A DNA stretch of 64,000 nt from Centroberyx gerrardi. Taxonomy: Eukaryota; Chordata; Actinopteri; Beryciformes; Berycidae. Shown here in pieces: positions 58,912 through 64,000 of the stretch. Every line of letters begins with the position of its first letter. Position 1 is the stretch's first letter. Below the pieces are notes generated by a model. It did no database searches. It was not told the origin of the DNA and worked only from the letters and a program-made list of their open reading frames with translations. Made by a program: the position numbers and the translations under genes. The DNA lies in the NCBI RefSeq assembly GCF_048128805.1, contig NC_136003.1, positions 21,901,340 to 21,965,339 on the forward strand, written 5' to 3'.

Positions 58912-59293
58912 AGTTGCGTAGGCTAGTTGTCATCAAAACGTTTTTGTATTGAATTATTGTCTGACCGTGTGTCTGGGCTATGCGCCGACCTGCGAATGTG
59001 TGCTTAGTGATAGATGGATAGAGATGGGAGAGAAAAAAGAGAGAGAACTACAAAGCCATACAAAATACATGTCATAAAATAAATGTAATATGTAATGGTG
59101 CAGTATAGATTATATTTACATCTATTGGTAAAAAAGTAAGAAAAGAAAAACAACTGTAGCCAAAATGATAGACTATTACAGCACAAACGATGAGCTGTAG
59201 CCTCTTCACAGCTATTCAGAAAATCTCTGCGCTATTATCTTATTCAAAAGCAGTTGCTCAGAAACTTGAATTCGACTTGATTAAAGTCCGCAT

Positions 59294-59345
59294 AGATAGA
59301 TAGGAATTTATTAATCCCAGAGGGAAATTCAAATTGTTACAGCAG
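59294..59345. repeat. Teleost interspersed repeat end
   Basis: AGGAATTTATTAATCCCAGA followed by GGGAAATTCAAATTG is a phrase present in great number in fish genomes. Only a short end fragment is present. Confidence 0.6.
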
Positions 59346-59821
59346 CAGACACTTAAGTCACCAAACATATACTAGACAAAACAAAGCACCAATCAGGTAG
59401 CCTACATAATTAGGAGAATAAAAATAAATAAATAAGCAGTTGTCTGGTGAAATTATACTTAGTCTAGATTTAATACAAATATTTATTTATATTTAATATT
59501 TTATCATATTTAATTTGAGATGCTCGGCCAACTACAACTTTACTGCTGCCTGTTGGATTTTTTTTTGTATGTTTTTATTTGATTTTACTTTATTTTTGCA
59601 CTGGTGTCAAATGCATCACTGATTAAATATCAAGGTCCTAGGCTACATGGACCGCCTAGCAGACGGTTTTGGATAAGTATAGTGTGGCTTAAATAAGAAT
59701 ATAAGCCTATACAATAGCCCTGTCAACTGTTTATTTTGATATGGGCCCGTTATCCCTTTTAGTAGCTATTTCATGCAGGTTTGTGTTTGGTGTGAGATGC
59801 CTTACAGCTTTATCTTTTTTT

Positions 59822-60600
59822 AGGGGTCCAAGCACGTAGTGCTGGAACCCTATTGTATTTGCTGGAATTATTCTGCTTCTTTCTTTCTTTCTTTCTTTCT
59901 TTCTGTCTTTCTGTCTTTCTGTCTTTCTTTCTTTCTTTCTTTCTGTCTTTTTCTCCGCTAAAAGTATCTGCAGCTCAGAAACCGTAAGTCCTACAGCAGC
60001 CATATTTGGCAGGTGGGCTCCTATGACCCACCACTACTCAGGCAAGTCAGCCCATGCACACTGGCCAGATGGTGGCGCTATAACAAGCAACTTTACGTTT
60101 TGGCCAATCACTTCTGAACCGTGTGTCGTAGACTGAAAATTCTTGTGTTCCTAGATTCTTTGGAAGGTACAGAGTCCAACCCATATCTCACTTTCAATGT
60201 CCACCATATTGCATTGTCCGCCATTTTGAATTATTTAAGAAACACTTTTTTTGCAACTCCTCCTAGGCCATTCATCCAATTCACATCTTTCAAAGTTGTA
60301 CAAAGGTTATTGATAGGTCAAATGGTTTGGCTTTTATCGACCAATAAACTTTTAACGAAACACGCCATAACACTAAATTGGCCATAACTCATTAACCATT
60401 CATCTAATCAAGCCAAAATTTTAAACACATATTGAAAAGTGTTGCGTGAACACACCCACAAAAGCATTTTGAGCTGCACCACTAGTGGGCGCTACAAATG
60501 CAAAAAGTTCATATCTCATAATTGACTGCATAGATTTTTATGGAAATTTTTACACATGTTCTAGGATGATGTCCAAGTCGATGCATGAAATGTGGTCATT
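59822..60600. repeat. Large teleost repeat beginning 'aggggtccaagcac'
   Basis: It opens with AGGGGTCCAAGCACGTAGTG and CTGGAACCCTATTGTATTTG, then a TTTC-type microsatellite (about 59876-59950), then blocks such as GCCATATTTGGCAGGTGGGC and ATGGTGGCGCTATAAC. This is the layout of a long, very common fish repeat with no known protein. Recurring phrases (CATATCTC, CCAAAATTTTAAACA) fit its internal repeats. Open frames in it are not conserved proteins. Confidence 0.65.
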
Positions 60601-60899
60601 ATTGATAAAAGTGGGCGTGGCTTATTGCATAATAACCAAATCTTCATTGGTATTAAAGTCACAACTTCAAAAATTCATTAAAAATCAGCCGTATGTCCTA
60701 GAGAGCTGAAATTTTCAGGACATGTCGGCTGAAGTGAGATGAATCTTTCGTACACTGGTACCTACCCCCGATTCTGAAATCGCCCCCCTCTGTTTATAGC
60801 AAAAACTGACTGTGATCCCACGGTGTTGCCCTTAAATCGCCATACCTTAATTAGTAAACAGCCCAAAAATTATAATGATATGTTGAAAACTGAGCGCAC

Positions 60900-60985
60900 A
60901 GTAATAATAATAATAATACATTTAATTTGTAATGCACTTTTCATTAGAAGTAAATCTCAAAGTGCTACAGAGTAAAGGAGAAAAG
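60900..60985. repeat. Teleost repeat tail (TTTAATTTGTAATGCACTTT type)
   Basis: Preceded by an AATAATAAT run, it reads TTTAATTTGTAATGCACTTT and then TCTCAAAGTGCTACAGAG, a diverged relative of the repeat tail at 2832-2995. Confidence 0.5.
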
Positions 60986-61454
60986 AAAAAAAAACAGGAG
61001 CATAAAAACTGATAAAAATGAACCAACAGCAAAGATCCTAAAAGCCACACAAAGGAAAAACGCCTGATTAAAAAGGAAAAGCTTATAGACAATGCATAAA
61101 GACAAAAATAAAAAAAACAGCACAAAGTTAAGGAAAGGCTCTGTTAAAAAGGAAGGTTTTTAGGCCTCTTTTGAAAGCATCGATAGTAGATGTAGATGGA
61201 AATGTGCAGCTGCAAATAGTTTGATAAATTGATAATGTGATATGTTCAAGATAGTTTGATCAATCTTGATCAAACTAAATACAAATGATGTCTGGACTGT
61301 CAAGATGATGTCTGTAAAGCCATGTGTAAATTGATTAATGTGGCGCGCTAGTACAGTTATAATATTCTTTCTGAGGCTTTCAATATGGTTTGGACTAGCA
61401 CCTGTGACCAATCACTTGTCCCTTTGTTCCGTTTCCCCACTGTGACACACACCA

Positions 61455-61530
61455 AAGTGGAAGTTGGCAGAGTGGTAAAGCTTAGGTCTTTGGACTACAA
61501 GGTTGTGAGTTCAAGCCCCTGATGAACTGT
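61455..61530 (+). repeat. tRNA-derived SINE or tRNA relic
   Basis: TGGCAGAGTGG (61465 region) matches the pol III A box, and GTGAGTTCAAGCCCC about 35 bp later matches the B box. The acceptor stem does not close convincingly, so this is a SINE head or decayed tRNA rather than a working tRNA gene. Confidence 0.5.
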
Positions 61531-61817
61531 GACAATTTTTAAGTTTCATGAAAAGTAAATCACACAGTGCAGAAAACTCAGAGCAGGTGTTGGACATCAT
61601 CTGTCAATGGCAAAATATCTGAATGTCATCACTGATTGGGGCGTGGCCAGACCTCTCAACCCACAGAGAGCAGTGCAGCAGCAGTTTTCTGACCCATGTG
61701 ACTTCCTATTGTTTTATTCGTTAATGGAGAGCACTACAATGTTCGATAAAGTGATTAGCACTGTCAGTCTGTCAATCATATAGGCTGCAGTATCACACTA
61801 CTTCTCCCTTTAGTGTG

Positions 61818-64000
61818 TGTGTAGGTCACCATCAGAGATCTAACAAGGTAAAACCACCTTAACTCAGTTCACCACCTGTTTAGACTGACATAATCTTTAA
61901 CACATAAAATCATAATGTAGCCTATACATCATAGTAAGTTGTATTAAACTGATGTAAGTTATGTGAAGATAGGGTCTCTTGAGGGAAAAGAATAGATTAC
62001 AACTTTTGATTTTTGTTAATATTGGTGGTTATTTGCTTAATGATGTTCACAAACTGCAGGTCATAGTTTACCCATCTTTTCATTTACCACTTCATCACTG
62101 GTTTCCATAGTATTCATGTTAGGGAGGTAGTGGACGTTTACATGTCCACTAGAGGGCGCTCTAGCCCAATAATTTCAGCTCAAATATGCGTTTACCTTCT
62201 ATCAGGGTAGACCAACAGAGAGCAGTGTTCACCAACTCGAGGCTTTATCATTTCACAGAGCCCAAAGGACCCAAAGTGTCCTCCAGTTACCGTCATATAT
62301 TCTGCAGCATCCTATTTCATTCCCCTTACTCACATCACTCTATGTTTATCTAATATTTTATCCACAGTTTTATAATACATGTTTTTTTCTATTATGCCCC
62401 CCAATGAAAAATCACTTTAATACCCCTGTAATAATCCTATAGGGATCTTTATTGTGTCTGTGGTACTCAATATGAGTTTATACTGACCATATTGTACAAT
62501 ATGTTATTTTTTTTTTATGTCATATGATATCAAGATAGCCCTATTATTCCTATAATAAGCCTGCAAAAAATATCATACTATACGTCTTCCTCACAAGGGG
62601 TGTAAAATGAAAACAAAAAATAGTTTAAAAACTCATCTCCTTATACCAATAGTGGAGTCTAAGCCCATGGGGCAAATGATTTGCCAGTGAGAATATAAGC
62701 TTGATTCATAATTTTGGAAAGGATCATCTCAACATCTCAGAATATTTCAGTGAAATTGTGCAACTGCAGGTGAGATGGTGCCTGGCGTATTGACATTTGA
62801 AAAATGCCAATTGGCCTTGTGGTAAATTTTTAGAGTGCAACCAAATAGTCTGACACACTTTAGGCAGTCACAAACATTTAGGCTACATGAAGTTTGGTTG
62901 CTCAAACATGGGCGTTATAAGGAATTATGGCCCCGTGTCCACCAAAGACCTGAGAAAAAAGCGCTGGCGCTTTTTCATTAATTCTTATGGAAATGTTGCG
63001 CTTTCAGCGCTTACAACCCAAAACAGGTACCTGACCTCCTTTTAGCGCTGAGCGCCGTGAGCGCTGAACCTGCCAGTTTGCGCGTCTTCGCCGTCAAGTT
63101 CTTTCTGTGCGTCACAATGGTTACAAGAATCAACATTCTGTGATATAAAAATGATGTAGGCAGTTAAAATATTCGGTGTAACATTTGATGGAGATTAAGG
63201 CAACTGTGTAAGAGAAATGTAAAACAAGGTGCTATTGCAAGGGCGGCCTGATGTGGTCTGACACACTTGACACCCTTCTGGGCCCCTTCCAAACACACAG
63301 GCTATGTGAGAGTTGGTTGCTCTAGCAGCAAGCGGTTAGGAACTATGCCTCACTGCCTGTGCATCATGTCAACTTCTTTTGTGCACTATGGCCAAAACGG
63401 CTTGGCTTTTCAAAACTCTGGGTAGTAGCAGTATCTAAGAAGTCCATATATGCTGTGAGCAAAACTCTTAAAAAACTCTCAAAATTCTTAAGATTGGATC
63501 AACTTTGCAGGTGAAAATGACGAGAAACTGGTCAGGCTGATCAGGTTAATTTTTTTTTTTTGCCTCAGTAGACTAGTGAGGGAGTTTTGAAACCTAGCCT
63601 GTTCACCAAATTCGATTGCTCTAACATGAAGCATCAATGAATTATGCCACATGTGTATCTTCGCCATCCACTTTATTCATGCTTTAAGGCCAAACAGTTA
63701 TGAGTAAGCCTATCAAAAATCTATGGCCGAGATGCTATGACTCCAGCCACTGGGGGGCTGCGGGAAATAAACGGGCTACAGTTGTCTTTTATCTTCTATT
63801 AATAGGCCTATCTGCCCAAAACAGCAACACAGTATAAGGCAACGAGGTCCTTGTCATGTACAGAGAATCTTTGTGTTCCTCCAAACACAGCTGCAAGGAG
63901 CTAAAATTAATAATATATACAAAAATAAAAATATTTAATTTTCCAAATAATTAATATTTCTGAATATTTCCAATAAAATCCAGATGCTGCCTGGAAGATT
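61818..64000 (+). repeat. Direct repeat, downstream copy (truncated by window end)
   Basis: It is colinear with 50301-54933 but compact: it lacks the hAT-like element and the 734-bp segment 52852-53585. Small differences include an extra GCGCTTTCAGC-type insertion near 63000 and an AAAACTCTTAAAAAACTCTC insertion near 63463. The last base corresponds to 54933 in the upstream copy, so the repeat has no visible right end. Confidence 0.92.
62146..62160 (+). promoter_or_regulatory. CTCF consensus match, downstream of the globin pair
   Basis: It is identical to the motif at 52353-52367 and in the same orientation, because both lie in the direct repeat. It matches CCASYAGRKGGCRSY at every position. 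In this copy the adjacent junction motif is absent, as the hAT-like element is missing. Confidence 0.45.

Larger units (their letters stand above)
58930..61817. other. Repeat-rich spacer downstream of beta globin
   Basis: No gene is visible. It contains at least four recognisable repeats (59294-59345, 59822-60600, 60900-60985, 61455-61530) and microsatellite tracts. The remaining sequence is AT-rich and undistinguished. Confidence 0.7.

Noticed and set aside
59870-59952. Possible CRISPR-like spaced repeat
   Set aside because: It is a TTTC/TGTC microsatellite within a vertebrate repeat, without spacers or cas genes.
61455-61530. Functional tRNA gene
   Set aside because: A- and B-box-like words are present, but the stems do not pair convincingly; a SINE or relic is more likely.

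Overview
The window is nuclear DNA from a ray-finned (teleost) fish. The evidence is intron-rich genes with canonical GT-AG junctions, alpha and beta haemoglobin genes of fish type, dense CA/CT microsatellites, and several interspersed repeats that I recognise as common in teleost genomes. I cannot name the species. The order dock6 - kank2 - alpha/beta globins is the flank known for the teleost 'MN' globin cluster, so the window appears to be one edge of that cluster.

Layout. (1) 324-28039, + strand: a complete dock6 (Rho-family exchange factor). I rebuilt it as 50 coding exons whose phases all join into 2118 codons plus a stop; its 3' UTR runs to about 29.5 kb. (2) 9818-11227, - strand, inside dock6 intron 14: a small secreted coiled-coil gene of about 194 residues that aligns along its length with mammalian ANGPTL8, which also lies antisense inside a DOCK6 intron. 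(3) 29.5-41.9 kb: repeats and the probable long 5' intron of kank2, with a perfect CT microsatellite of about 139 bp. (4) 41964-48739, + strand: the complete coding part of kank2 (KN motif, coiled coil, ankyrin repeats; 1087 residues, 11 coding exons), with a 3' UTR to about 50.25 kb. (5) 50.3-64 kb: the globin domain. One alpha gene (55760-56505) and one beta gene (57882-58820), both on the + strand, lie between two direct copies of a long non-coding block (50301-54933 and 61818-64000, cut by the window end).

The most informative structure is this flanking duplication. The downstream copy is colinear with the upstream copy but lacks two segments. The first, 50590-52304, has hAT-type ends and an 8-bp target-site duplication, and the downstream copy keeps the matching empty site. 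The repeat spacing of about 11.5 kb equals a unit that holds the whole alpha-beta pair. This predicts that a second globin pair starts about 0.8 kb beyond the window. Each copy also carries a sequence matching the CTCF consensus at every position, and the junction of the hAT insertion appears to have built a second, oppositely oriented CTCF-like motif.

How the genes relate: dock6 (cytoskeletal Rac/Cdc42 signalling), kank2 (cortical actin and adhesion) and the globins (oxygen transport) share location rather than a pathway. The nested angptl8-like gene probably belongs to lipoprotein-lipase control. All coordinates come from reading splice sites by eye; no database search was run.
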